From: Ptychodera flava
Lineage: Eukaryota; Hemichordata; Enteropneusta; Ptychoderidae
Reading direction: 5' to 3'
Assembly (NCBI RefSeq): GCF_041260155.1
Contig: NC_091933.1
Location: 22,846,599 to 22,910,598, forward strand
Length of the DNA stretch: 64,000 nucleotides
This document shows positions 1-12,256 of the stretch, in pieces. The notes below the pieces were generated by a model. That model made no database searches. It was not told the DNA's origin and saw only the letters and a program-made list of their open reading frames with translations. Each line of letters opens with the position of its first letter. Within the stretch, counting starts at the first letter, position 1. Made by a program: the position numbers and the translations under genes.

Positions 1-1392
1 TAACCTTGCCTAGTTTTTAGAAAAAAGCTGCCATGTAAACAGTGCGCTGGAAACGATCCAAAACGTTAAAAGCGGTGAACGAAACAAGGAAGCCATTCTT
101 TGCATTCCAGATGACTGCCTGCACAACTAGAACATCTTGATCTACTTAATCGTAATGTATCGAGTCAACAAAAGTGGGGCATACGACTACAAGTAAGAAA
201 CACAACACACAAAAACAAGGTTGATGTCTTTGTTTTCTTTGTCACAAAATGTGAAGTTTCAGTTATCCAAATTTTAGGTTTATTCCTCTATCAGTGGCCC
301 CTGGCCGACTGATAATCATGATTAAATGTTAACGTGGTCTTGCTGACCTACTTGTCTGTGTGCAGGTGTGTCGGTCCATACAACCACTGCATGAGCTGGT
401 TTGGAGAATCATGAAGTTAACGAGGAGTTCGTACCATGAGGTCATGACCTCCACTGACAGCACATACCGTCGCTCGTCTTGACACGGCTATTCCGTTTTG
501 TGAATATGACGGTCCAACAAACGAGGCAACTTTCGTTGAAATGTTTACTGAAGTTTTTTGTTGTTCTGACGCAAGCTGGTGTAAATTTCTATCGCACGAC
601 ATGGTTCAAAGCCACCCAAGGGAAGCTTTGTGAGCTTGGGATAGAACCACGAGGTTCACTATTTCGCCATCCACATAATTCAGTGAGCATTTTTACATTT
701 ATAAGAAATACTCAATCTGATTAATGACTCTATAAAAACCATACAAAATTGTGTAAAAGAAGGGAGTTGCTTCTCCTTAAAGGGCAATGGTCGTCGCGCT
801 GCTCATGCTCGTGAGGGGGTCCCCCCCCCCTGTTGTAAACATATCCAAGGCCGCCACACTAAGTTACGGTTTTACTCCAATGGTTGCGATATTGCCACTT
901 GTTAAAGCGGCGGACGGTCTGTCCCAAGCATTCCCACTTACCAAAGCTAACACGCAATAACAGGTCAATTAATCTGAGTTAAATATCTGCTGAATACACG
1001 CTACATTGAGATCACATTTGATCATGATTTTCTTGAATTGGGCTCGGCTACTGTTATCGCTCGAGCGTACTTGAGAACACTTACCCGTACGCGTGTTACA
1101 GTAATACGCCAACACACTATCAAATGACCGGGCTCTAAGTCCACAACGTCGCTGGCAAAGACGAGAGCCCAACAGGAGTACAGTCGACAATAACGCAAGC
1201 AACAGAAATCTACGTATCTGGCAGAGCAATGCCCGCTGCAGCAGCTGAGTAAGGAGAATCTGTTCCGTGGTCTGCGTGAATTTCGGTGTCGAGAGAATCG
1301 GGTATATGGCGCTCTCCGTTCGGCTGTGGAGAATCCGACCCCACTACGAAGTTTGCCCCCACCCCAACCTACGTGGTGTGGTGCAACTGATA
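1..1392. other. Non-coding flank, nothing recognised
   Basis: No exon with family similarity was found on either strand. The few open frames are short, have no plausible splice context and resemble no protein I know. A short run of C lies near 821-830. If the left HAL model is correct, this stretch is part of a long intron of that gene, or lies next to it, because the next expected HAL exon was not found anywhere to the left of 4533. Confidence 0.4.
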
Positions 1393-1400
1393 ATTCCGAG

Positions 1401-2027
1401 CACAGGCGCTCCTTAGCTGGGTAGTCTGCTAAATAGATCGATTTTCGGATCGATCTATTGATCCCGTAGTCGATATGCCCGCCACTGCAACCTAAATACT
1501 CACAAGGTGTGCAACACAATCACTCAAAAAACACACCACCCGATTTGTCAACTGGCCGGCCGTGCACTCGCACAAAACATTCAGAACTACACTCCCACTA
1601 CTGATTGGCTAATCAACTGCCAAAACAAAGGTCATGGCAAGACGTCACTGGTTAAGTATAGTTGAACCAATCAGCAGTGGAAAAAATGACGTCATATGGT
1701 AGAATCGTTCTGTAGGCCACGTTTCACTGCGCTTGGTCTCAAAACACGGCCGATTTCTTCAAGATAATGCGAGTAACACGTTCATCGGCGTGATTTTCGA
1801 GGAGATGGTTAAATTTGTGATCCAACTAGGTATATGGGAGTGTAGTTCTGAATGTTTTGTGCGAGCGCACGGCCAGTTGACAAATCGGGTGGTGTGTTTT
1901 TTGAGTGATTGTGTTGCACACCTTGTGAGTATTTAGGTTGCAGTGGTGGGCATATCGACTACGGGATCAATAGATCGATCCGAAAATTGATCTACTTAGC
2001 AGACTACCAAGCTAAGGAGCGCCTGTG
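1401..2027. mobile_element. hAT-like MITE / foldback element with 8-bp TSD
   Basis: This is a 627-bp element with long terminal inverted repeats. The left arm is about 1401-1597 and the right arm about 1835-2027; the outermost bases are CACAGGCGCTCC and their complement. It is flanked on both sides by the same 8 bases, ATTCCGAG (1393-1400 and 2028-2035). An 8-bp target-site duplication is typical of hAT-superfamily insertions. There is no transposase frame, so it is non-autonomous. The 237-bp core holds a second, nested inverted repeat around two CCAAT-type sequences (about 1598-1612 and 1662-1679) and a perfect CRE palindrome TGACGTCA at 1687-1694. The arms are still highly similar and the TSD is intact, which suggests a fairly recent insertion. 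Confidence 0.85.
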
Positions 2028-2035
2028 ATTCCGAG

Positions 2036-3835
2036 TACAGGTATCAAGTCAAGCGAAGGACTTTTATAGGTCTTTTTGTGGGGTTTCCTCACTTGAACGA
2101 GGATTCAGACCTGCCCAACAACCAGGAGGTAAAGTTTGCGTAGCAGCGGTAGGCCTACACTGGGCCGTTCGATCACTGTCATTACCTTTGTAGTCACAGA
2201 TCTCACGACACGTCCCTATGCGTAGCCGTGTGATTTTCGTGTCAAATGCCGCGAAAATCCGCTCGTTTTGTCTATTCTTTCCTGTTATTTGACTATTTCT
2301 TGCCACGTATTACTAGAAGAAGTTAGCAATTGTGACCAACAGTGGGTCGTGAGTCAAGTCTGTCGCGGGGACTGTACGTCGTGGGGCCGTATTATCTTAT
2401 ATCCGCGTGTACGTCAATGCGGTGACCGTTATCCCTTATCGATGCAACAGCATCTCCCGTGTCCTGCTCTTGCTTGCCGATCATTGTGTGTAATTTTTGT
2501 GTGAGACATTCTGCTTGTTGCTGGCCTAAATAAATATACAATGTTGATCATTTTACTGTTTTATTGCAGTACTCTACATAGCATTGTGTACAAGCAACGT
2601 GACCGCGCGTGATCAAACTCCATTTGTTCACCGTAACTTCGTGCAGTAATCATGTAGGTAGAAAGAAAGATCTTTCTACCTCCATGCAGTAATATATACT
2701 CAGCGATATAATAGTGTATTGTCTCAATGTTCGAAGCCTTACATACACCACTGAAGTTCGTTTCCGACCTTAATATTTTGCTGTCGCATGATCTGTAGTC
2801 TTACAGAGACCTTTACAAATTGAGGAACCGCTTCCATCTCACTCCGATGGAAGTTGAGAAGACTTATGTTTACAAAAATTATGTTTATCAACAAAGAAGT
2901 CGCGCACGCGCAGCGCGACGACCACTGCCCTTTAAACACAACTGTTGATAAATTGAATCGTGAAATGAGACAATGTTTCGGACTATGGTGGGAAATGCAG
3001 GTGACCTCGTACTTATCAATTTCGGAATTGAAAAAGTTATCGGGTTGATTCTAGTTGAGTATTCTGAATCCACTTAGAAACTGTTGACACGCGCGGGATT
3101 TATGGGGGCGGGGGTAACGAAACATGCTTCGGCAGCATATTCTTATGTTGATTTGAGTTGAATCAATGGCCGGCGCGGTAAAAAAAGTATTGCGACATGC
3201 CACAGTGTTTATGTCCGTAAGGTGATTATATACTTCTTAGGAAATCAGCCGCGCAGGTAAATATTGCATTTTACTGCATACGAATGAAGCTGCGAAAATT
3301 TCTTCACGCCAGAAGAGGCTCCTGGGTACTCGCCATCGTCGGTCGGCATGCACATGTTGAAAAGGTAATCGGGTGGGCCCTCTTGAGTATCCTGAACCCA
3401 CTTAAGTACTGCTGGCAGTCATGTTTTATATTAGAAAAACGTGCTTGGTCAGCACATTCTGTTACAGACTTCAGTCAACGGCCGACGGTGTAAGGACGTT
3501 TTGTTCAGGTTAATGTTTAATACTACCACTGAAACACGCCATGGTGTTGATGTAACAAAACATTTAGAGACTGAATATGCACCACATGGTTTCAGTCAAC
3601 TTTTTGCAAAGCAGTGAGTTCTGAACTTACTCCTAAATCCACGTGGAAAAAATTAGATACTTTCGAAATGCCGAAGTTATTCTCTCTTCACAGCTACTAA
3701 TTTACAGAGTATACAAAAGTAAAGCGTTCCGATAACCGAGATTCGATAATCACACAAGCTTGGCCCGAGACCGTCCGCTTTCATGACTATATCGATAAAT
3801 TCACCTTCTTACATCATTAATCGTGCATATAGAAG
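2036..3835. other. Non-coding stretch
   Basis: No gene or clear repeat was recognised. A short local inverted repeat lies near 2655-2685 (GTAGAAAGA-like arms around a GATC centre). Two related segments near 3033-3070 and 3368-3405 share an ATCGGGTxGATTCTAGTTGA-like pattern followed by CCACTTA, hinting at an old duplication. Nothing supports an exon. Confidence 0.35.
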
Positions 3836-4130
3836 AAAATTGGTCCCCCATTTTGTGGCCCACTTTATGTATTTCACAGTTATGAGCATGTTAATCATTG
3901 TAAGGAAATTTGTTTTTGTGACAGTTTATTGGTCACCAATTTTGTGGCCTAATTGATGTATCTCATCTTTACAACTTTATCACACGTATGAGTAGGTTAG
4001 TTATTGTAAGGTCACACGTTTTGTACTATGTTTGCGTGTCATCAATTAGTGGCCTATTCGATGTATTTTACAGATACAGTTTTTCATTGAATGGTCACCC
4101 ATTTGGTGGCCCATTTCACCCACAAAGACA
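3836..4130 (+). repeat. Degenerate tandem array around TTTTGTGGCC
   Basis: About four diverged units begin near 3840, 3931, 4041 and 4093. Each contains a GGTCACCxATTTTGTGGCC-like box followed by a GATGTATTTCACAG-like box. Spacing varies from about 50 to 110 bases, so this is an old, decayed minisatellite. No reading frame crosses it. Confidence 0.6.
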
Positions 4131-4532
4131 TGAGTTGGGTATTCCTTAATTTCGCCGGTGTTGTAGCTGGCCGGGGCACAGCATCACTACCAGTGATGTG
4201 GGGGCCTTGTCCAGCATTTACAGCGTTTGCGGGGAATGAATATTAAATCTTCTAATGAAACACGACCTTTTGAAAATTCGATCCCGTCAAATGGTACTCA
4301 AAGGTCATCCATCCCCGTTATGTATCATAATGCATTACATGGTCAGACATAGCTGTGTTGTCATACTCTATTAAGTTGCATTCAAATTTCCACCCCGTGC
4401 AATTTGCGAGTTTGTTGTGCATAAAACAGAAGGTCTGAAATATGGTTAAATCGGATCAGAGAAATTTAGCAGTCGATTCATGAATTCCAAGATCAGCAAA
4501 ATATATGCGATGCATTCTAAAATTAAGATTAC

Positions 4533-7500
4533 CCTTTCCTTCACGGATTATGGAGTCCAAATGACCCCTGGCGCTTTTTACCTTCTCCCATGATGAATCA
4601 GCGACCTGGAATGGCAGACACAAAAAGACAAAAATTCAATTTCGACATGATATAACCGGTATATTAGTCTAAATTAGCGAAGGTCATTTATTGCGGTTAT
4701 AAAATTCCTAAAGCGTTATAACAGTAACACATTGTGGGTGTATTCTTACCTTTATGTTGTACTTTCCTGAACCAAGTTTGACCAAATCGCCAGTTGTCAG
4801 GGAATTGCCATCAAGGGTTATGGCCTGGAAAGAGACAACAGACTTTGTTGCCTTATTTTTTTAGACGAATAGACTGTTACAGGAAGCCAGATCAAGCATA
4901 CAAACAAACCCAAAATATGAACCCACCACAGGAGGTCATTTTCTCACAAGCAGTTCCGCTGTAAGGCACTGCCCATAATTTATCCAGAGAATACAGCTGA
5001 CAAAGAACGATAGACTTATAATTACATCCTATCAATTAAAATTATGAATTATAACTTAAGTTTCATAATGTATATTATTTTGAATGTTTAATATCCGAGA
5101 GTGTGTGGGAAATGATATAAGAATTGACCGTGACTACATACAATATACAGATTCAATTATCATGGAAAAACTGATGTGGACTGACATAAATAGAGACATA
5201 ATCAGTGTCAGTATTTCCATCGCAAACACGGGCGATACACCAATTTCACTGTACAGGACCAGAGAAATCGATTGTGAGCTACATTTATTTATTTATTTAT
5301 TTATTTATTTATTCGGAAATCCTACGGGATCAAGTCCCATTTACAGGTTCCTCAAAAGCTCAAAAGAAAACGGTTAAAAAACACTGAACAAGACAGCACC
5401 AAACAGAAAGTATTTACAAAACTAAAATGAAGTGTAGGACACACACACAGACAAAAAACAAAGCAAACAACTCAACAAGAACAGCCATTAAAAAATAACT
5501 TGTCTAATGTCAGACTTAAATGAGTCATAAAAAATATCAATATTATGATTATTACGAAACAATTCATTAAAATTACTCATACATCTGTTAAGAGGAGAAA
5601 ATTTAAAAACATTGATACGGCTACGAGGTGGTCTGAATGTGGGACAGGTGCGCAAAAGTTTGCCAGGTGCATTAAAGCATAGCTTTGATAAAACATCTGG
5701 TAAATTATAAACTCCAGTTGCACACTTGTGTAAAAACATCATATCAAGATAACAGCGACGTTTCTCCAAAGTTGGTAAGTTGAACAAGGTACAGAGAGCT
5801 TCATACTGGTCAGCATGATATGAAATATCAGGAATTACAAAATAATATCTCCTTGTGTATCTGGATGCCATTCAACATAACACCTTCATACAGGAAATAA
5901 AGCTTTTCTGAAGAGAGAAAGAAAGGGTACAGACTTTTTACACATGTTCGCTTACACCAATACAGATTATGTGTTCAATGTGGACAGGATGCAGATGGTA
6001 CATAATCTCAATTTAGAGTCATGTCATCCATATTTGAAGGCCAGAATAAGGTCTCCACCTCTTGTAGGAAATATAACTTGACAATAAATGGTGCGATCGA
6101 TTAGAATTTATGAGTTAATGACGAACTCGACAGCGTTTACAACCATTCCAGCCTAAAAACATATTGCGGTAGTACGTTCAGCCAAAAAACGGAAAATTCA
6201 AATTTTTAATGGAACATAATATGCGACGACACCAACTTTTCTATTCTTAAAATATTAAATCCACCACTTGAAAGTATATAAATCTCATATATTGTGCACG
6301 ATTGGTAGTTTTTACAGTTTATTCTGCAGATCAGATTTTTGTAACCTTTTTACATAGTAGATTTTATACACCATTTATTGGAAAAAAGTTTATTTTTTAC
6401 GCCACTAGTTTTCAAGGGTGAATAACCAAGTAATCCAGTTGTGAGTTTATATTTGAAGGAAACCATAAATAAGTGGGTTGTCCTGAACTTAAATATCGTT
6501 AATTAATAAATTACTCGGGTGTCGGTACGATATCCTTGCTGTTTAGGTACGCTACACGGACTTTGATACAATGTCTAAACTATAATGCCGATACCACACG
6601 TTGAAGGGAGGGAGGAGAGAGATTGGTTCCCAACCCATGTTCCCTCCGAGTTGTAAAATGTCCTCGTCGTTTGGCTGAAGAGGTCAAAATTTTCTTGCCA
6701 GAACCTTAACTTCGATTTTTCCGCATACGTGATTCATCGTCATGACCTCATGAAAATGATAAAACCTACTTTTCTTCAATGCTAACCGACATCAATGTGC
6801 TCTAATGTTCAGCTTTTACTACTACGGCCAGTCGACATTAAGATTCAGTTGGTTGAACTCTTCACTGAAGGCGATAAGGCGACAAGCTATACAGTTCATC
6901 TCCTGTTCATATCTGGTACGTGTTAGAATGCAATGCATTTGCACTGCTAGTAAGGCGATAACCTGGTCCAGTACATTGTAATTTTGCCAAATTTGCGCGT
7001 GGACAAGAGGAGCTGTAATGTCGTCAGTGTCGTGAAAGTTGGGATCCCAAGCCGTGCTGAATTGGCACAAATGTTCTCGTCGTTCTCAAGTTTTAGTCGC
7101 GTGTAGTGAGAACTGGCTAAACAACTGCCGACAATTTTCCTAAATACATGTAAAGCTGGATATGTATCGTGCATACCTTTGCTGCTGTCAATTTTAGGGG
7201 GGGGTTGCTCTGTCTCGCGTGGCATGTAGGCGTTGTTTGTCAATTGCAGTTATTTTTTGTCCTTTAATGGGTACAGTGCATAACCAAGGCATCTCATGTA
7301 ATCGCTGTTTGTTTTTTAGGGGTGGATTGTTTTTCAATATTTTATAAGTATGATCGAATCAGATGTGTTAGACACTACACTGGTATGACTAGAGGCCCTT
7401 TACAATCTTCCATCGGTTATTACTTTGAGTAACTGCGTGCTTCTCATGTTTCCCTCATTACGAGATCTACACGTCTTAACACGATATTCGCGATTCGACG

Positions 7501-9493
7501 ACGGTGATAAACACAGGAGAAAGGCTAAATTTTGCCAGCCTTGTCCTATTAGAAGTTTTAAATTTGAAGTTTTCGGTAACATACTTGGTTGTAATAGCGC
7601 CAACTGCAGGCCGATGTTCTCACTACGTTGAATGCTTTTAGTTTCTCTTTCATTTCTAATGCGTATGAGAATAATTAAATTGTTCAACAGCTAATTATTT
7701 CCTTTCGGCCAATCATTGGCCAGCTTAGAGCTCGTCATTTATGAAGGCTATTGACGGCCGTTCTAAGAAACAGGATATCGGCACTATTCTTTCACTTTCT
7801 TTTCAGTCTTGTCCTGCGGCCACAATTTATAGGCTAGAAAATTCATCCTATCTCTCTGGACTACATCTGTTCAAATTCATAGGTAAATTTCGCTCAGGTT
7901 TTACCTAAGCTCCCCGGCTTGTGCTATTCATATGCTGTATCGTCGCATTTTGAAATAAAATTACTATTTTCTATTAAAAGTTAATAAAGAATATATCACG
8001 TTGGGAGTAGACGACAGCACTTTCTACTGTTTTATTTTCTTTGCGGTTTTATCTCTTTGCACAATGAAACAACTGACTCATACGCGCTTTCGTTACCGAG
8101 CGAAGCAATACTCGTCACTTTTTCTGATGTCGTCGTTGTTGACTCTTCGTATCACATTCCACTTTTGCTATAACATCTTTTGAGAATATGCTGGCTCCCG
8201 GTGGCAAAGTAATAAGTCTGTGTAATGTTTTCCAAACAGGGTTTGGCAATACTAAAGCTCACATTAAAATAAATTCTGACAATTAATCGGACCATACAGA
8301 CAAGAGGCGAACGACCTCTGCCAGAGTGCGCTTGTTTATAGCTCGGCTAAGCTGCGTCGGAGTTTTGTCGTTATAATAGAAAATCTGTCGCCAACTTTGT
8401 TGGGTGTTGGAAAAATGTCCTGTCCTACTGTGTTCACAACTATGTTTACTCGGGGTTTTTAATGTTCCGTGCTTTCATCAGGCAGCGGGACTTTTACTCA
8501 GAGTGACGAGTTACTGTATATCGTAGATGTAGGGATACAGATTGGTGCGATCGATGGGGTCGCTCTGCGCGACTATAGGTAAGTCATATGAATCCTCGAC
8601 GCCGCACAATACTCTGTACGCTGTAGCTCACTGTAGGTAAACGGAACGAGCTTGGGTATTTTCCAAAACTGTTACAAGAGAAGCCATTTTGATTCTGATA
8701 TATGACGCAGTGTTTCTATTTGCAGTTGCTAAGAAAGCGCCTAGAGCGAGACAAGCGCGAAGTAACGACAAGACATTGTTGAATCTCTCGCCAAGTTCAT
8801 GGAATCACAAAGGTATATTTTATCGCGTGAGTAATGTCAAACAAATACTTCTTTTCTTGTTTTGATTTTTTTTTTCACCAAAACATACGCTCATTTGTAC
8901 GGACGCCAAATCATAAAATTTCTTCAAATTGAGATACAGATAAACAAAAGTTGCCGTGAATTTTTATCTAATGAATGGTCGAAATATCTGATATTTTGTA
9001 TGATCTGTCTCACGCACGCATACTGTTCAATTTTAAGAGCCCTTTACGTTCAAATTTGTCTACGCTGTATGTTCGCCGGATAGTCTGAACGTTGAAAGCA
9101 ACACCGCTGACCAAGCTTATTTGGTTTTATTTTGTTTTGTTTTGATTTGTTTCTGTATAGCATGCACTAGAATCAGCCGTCGATGGTGCTTTTACTTGAT
9201 AATGGTGAATGGAAAAGCAGTTCATATCTTTGTAATTGACAAACAAAACAGGTCAAAAAAATTTTAACCGATCGAATAATCAAAAAGGAAAGCATTTGAT
9301 TTCAAATTTCGTTTACGGCAACCATATGTATACACGTTTGATATCAGGACTCCGGCTTACAAATGTCTAGCGACATCAAGAAATATTCGTTTTCTTCATA
9401 TAGCTGAGTTTGCTATCTGGCGAAACATTCCCTGCATACAATTCACATGAAATAAAGTTTGACATTCAAAACTCTTACCTGCTTGTCTGCCAT
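4533..9493 (-). CDS. HAL: Histidine ammonia-lyase, 5' exons only (second HAL locus)
   Basis: HAL deaminates L-histidine to urocanate in the cytosol, the first step of histidine catabolism. Two adjacent exons encode the start of the lyase domain. Exon 4750-4824 gives 25 residues containing LDGNSLTTGDLVKLGSGKY. Exon 4533-4605 contains SARGHLDSIIREGK and ends in phase 1, as expected before the conserved VYGxxTGFG segment. Both have AG acceptors and GT donors. A five-codon exon at 9479-9493 (MADKQ, then a GTAAGAGT donor, phase 0) fits as the initiator exon and would give a short, bacterial-like N-terminus, but that exon is only a guess. The exons with the MIO cofactor loop are not present; they must lie beyond the left edge after an intron longer than 4.5 kb, unless this is a fragment. 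A truncated LINE sits in the first intron. PAL-type lyases are less likely because of the LDGxSLTxxDL wording. Confidence 0.7.
5283..5871 (-). mobile_element. 5'-truncated non-LTR retrotransposon (LINE) 3' end
   Basis: Read on the minus strand, 5871-5488 encodes about 127 residues resembling the region after the reverse-transcriptase core of CR1/L2/RTE-type LINEs: a RRCYLDMMFLHKCATGVYNLPD-type block, then PPRSRINVFKFSPLNRC-like wording. A non-coding 3' tail of about 170 bases follows and ends in an ATTT microsatellite (5283-5313; AAAT in element orientation), the usual 3' terminus of CR1/L2-like elements. The catalytic reverse-transcriptase motifs and endonuclease are absent, so the copy is 5'-truncated and dead. 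It lies inside the putative first intron of the left HAL gene. Confidence 0.75.
5872..9478. other. Putative HAL intron 1, otherwise featureless
   Basis: No exon or strong repeat was recognised. The stretch includes AT-rich segments and one short T run near 8864. If the small MADKQ exon at 9479-9493 is wrong, this is plain intergenic DNA. Confidence 0.3.
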
Positions 9494-10057
9494 GCTTGAT
9501 AAAAGGCTCTTTCTTCACCCCAGAGTCTAAAACGCGTAAGATACAAGTTTATGAGAAGTGTTTTTAAAGCATTTTCGTTTCTTCCCAAAAATTTTCGATT
9601 ACGCGGTTAATTACCAAATGCATACTGTTCAGTAGGAACGTTCAAAAACACTTCAAATCACAAATAAGAAATTGCAATAATCTGACTGATTGAGAATAAA
9701 GGAAAATGTATATTTCAACATACGCAACTTTTGCCCGATTTAACTCTTCGTGCGGTCGCTCAAAATTTGCCGTTTTCCGCCACTTCGGAAAACATTTTAT
9801 ACACACCGACGTCGACTTACTCCGGCACCCCCGGGAAAAGCTTAAGGGAATTTTGGCAAAAGACACAAAGTTTTTTTATAAGGCCACGCCTTTTTTGTCA
9901 TTATCGTGATGTCAGTTAACAGCTTTTCATTATTCGTTTCGATATTACAATAGTTCGGAAGAACGAATTGTAATGAACAAGCACATACAGCGATGGCGTC
10001 CAAGGCACCTCGATTCTGCTGATTCAGCAACGAACAGCATAAATTTTCGCACTAAAT

Positions 10058-10068
10058 AAGATGGCGGC
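10058..10068 (+). promoter_or_regulatory. YY1-consensus motif upstream of left HAL
   Basis: AAGATGGCGGC matches the vertebrate YY1 consensus exactly. It lies about 565 bases upstream of the proposed HAL initiator codon at 9493. YY1 sites of this form often sit at the 5' ends of TATA-less animal genes. No TATA box stands out nearby. A role here is inferred, not shown. Confidence 0.3.
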
Positions 10069-10639
10069 GTTCCCGCTTTAAACATGTAGGAACACAACAA
10101 CGGGCACTTTGCCAAAGAGATCGACCTCCAACATAGCCTAATATTTCACCTATCCTCTCAAAATTCTTGCTTTATAAACTTTGGCCGTAAATAGCTGGGG
10201 TTTTTGGTTCACAGGGACCAATGCCTTCCAGCAATCCACTGTTTGCAGAACAATAAGGCTGCAGCTTTTTTGCACTACAATAGCACTTGGAGATTTTGAA
10301 CATTCCTCTGTATATTCAACATGCTGATCACGTGCAAGCATTTCTCAAGCATGTACAGAGAATATTCAAGACGCCTGCCAGATCAAAGAATGTTCTTTTC
10401 CTCTGCTCCATTTAATACAAATGGGAAAAGTGGGTTACCCTACACACTGCAAGGTTTGATTTTCTTACGGCAGTTTTGCACGTCGGCCATCTTGTCGTGT
10501 ACAGCCATCATAGCGCACGGCGTCACTAGTAATTTTAGGGAAAGCCGAAATAAATAAATTTAATTTGAAAACGTACCGAAGAGGGACAAATCAGTTTTTA
10601 CAAGCAAACTTTATAACAATAGATCGTGTTATTGAGATC

Positions 10640-10727
10640 TAAAAGCAAACTGATATTTGAAATTCAAAATTTGCTCCATCTCTGTGTAAACTCTATGGAA
10701 AAAATTGAATTCTCACAAAATTAGATG
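10640..10727 (+). mobile_element. MITE family copy, central part joined to the palindrome
   Basis: The bases GATATTTGAAATTCAAAATT, then CTCCATCTCTGTGTAAACTC and a TATGGAAAAAATTGAATTCTC-type segment match the centre of the dispersed family. The copy runs directly into the left arm of the palindrome at 10728. The family's YY1-like core is mutated here. Confidence 0.65.
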
Positions 10728-10928
10728 GTAAAATTTTGTTCAATCAAAGAGATTCAAAATGAACACACACACAAGTTGTAGATCAGAAAAGTATTGCACA
10801 AAATTGAGAGTAATGTATGATCATTTGACAAATGATCATACATTACTCTCAATTTTGTGCAATACGTTTCTGATCTACAACTTGTGTGTGTGTTCATTTT
10901 GAATCTCTTTGATTGAACAAAATTTTAC
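10728..10928. repeat. Near-perfect palindrome, 100-bp arms, 1-base spacer
   Basis: The left arm 10728-10827 and right arm 10829-10928 are reverse complements with about one mismatch, separated by a single base at 10828. The arm sequence (ATCAAAGAGATTCAAAATGA, then a CA run, then TTGTAGATCAG) is the 3' half of the dispersed MITE family found elsewhere in the window. More of one copy continues leftwards to about 10640. It therefore looks like two half-elements joined in opposite orientation. If transcribed it would fold into one long hairpin, and as DNA it could form a cruciform. Confidence 0.9.
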
Positions 10929-12088
10929 TGACCCATTAATGTTCTACTGCCAAGAGAAGGTAATTTTTTCGTTTGTTTGGCCCTTTTAAATTAGAGAGGG
11001 ATAACTTTCTGGATGAGGGAGAGGTCATTTTTCTCAGGTTCAAAGTGAAAGTCACCATATAGATGAAACCAAAAACATTGAAGTGCCAACAGCTGTGCTA
11101 TTTTTGGCTTGAACCTCGATTGCAGGTTACTGTACCACTCCCCAAAGCATGTTCAAACACCAACTATTCAACTTGGCAACATAGTGTCAACGCAGAATGC
11201 ACTGTACTGTTATTACTTACACCTGAATTCTAGTCCGGACATTCATTTACTTGTCAACAATAGCTATGCAATTTACACGTGCACATGCCGAATTGACGAG
11301 CTGAATATTGTTTATTGGGAGTAGAACAGGAAACTTTAGTTTACAGTCAAACAACACACAGAAAATGTAGTGTAACAGTCGGGTGCTATTGACAGGGTAT
11401 GTATAAGATCATGTGAGTTATCAAACAATCTTCATTTACTCTCGAAAACATACTTGGCTTGGACTGTTTTTGCTTTCGACTTCAGAAGTTTGGTGGCATA
11501 TTCACTGGCGGGGAAGGAACATTCCCTTTTATGGTCAGGAGAAACAGCAGTTGTGTTGTTGATTCTCTGGCAAAGTATTTCTCCATTGTGTTGAAATCTA
11601 TTCAGTAGCTTTTATCTCGAGTATATTGATTTCAACATACACAGTGTCTATTATTTCAGCGATCGATCATTTGTTCCTTCAAGAGTGCGAATTGATCTAT
11701 AGCGACGTGAACAAATATATATTGTGGGCGGAGGAGATTCTACTCATTTGCACACGATGCGATTAAAATAGTGTGGTGCGATTAGTGTAGTTTTTTTTTT
11801 TCAATATGTCTAACCGGGCTAGATACACTGTGAATAACTTTGTTTCGGCTTTTCAACATGAAAATATGCCCTCGCATTTGTTTGTTCGTTTCGTTTTGTT
11901 TTGTTGGTTTGTTGGATTTGTTTGTCTTGTTTTGGGGGGTATTGCTACATATTTTTGAAATCTGGGGCAGAACGTGTAAAAATGTGTAACGCCACTGAAA
12001 ATTGAGCGACACCTTGGATTTTTCGGTGGAATATCAGCGTCAACTACTTGTTGCAAATTAAACGGCAACCGGTCTCTGTTTTAATAGC

Positions 12089-12256
12089 ACTCGAAATTCT
12101 AGATGGCTGACACTGCACTCTGTCCGGTTTGCTGTTGTTTCAAAATTCAAAATGGCTGCCACTGCAATATGCTGTTGTTTTAAAATTCAAAATGGCCGGA
12201 CGTCACTGTGTTTGTTATTGTTGTATTCGAAATAGCCGCCATAGCAGAACTTATGC
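12089..12256 (+). repeat. Three diverged ~50-bp tandem units
   Basis: Units contain AATTCAAAATGGCTGCCACTGC-like boxes (ATGGCTG, ATGGCTG, ATGGCCG, then ATAGCCG) alternating with TGCTGTTGTTTTA-like boxes. They resemble the central ATGGCCGCCAT part of the dispersed MITE family, so they may derive from it. No coding potential. Confidence 0.5.
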
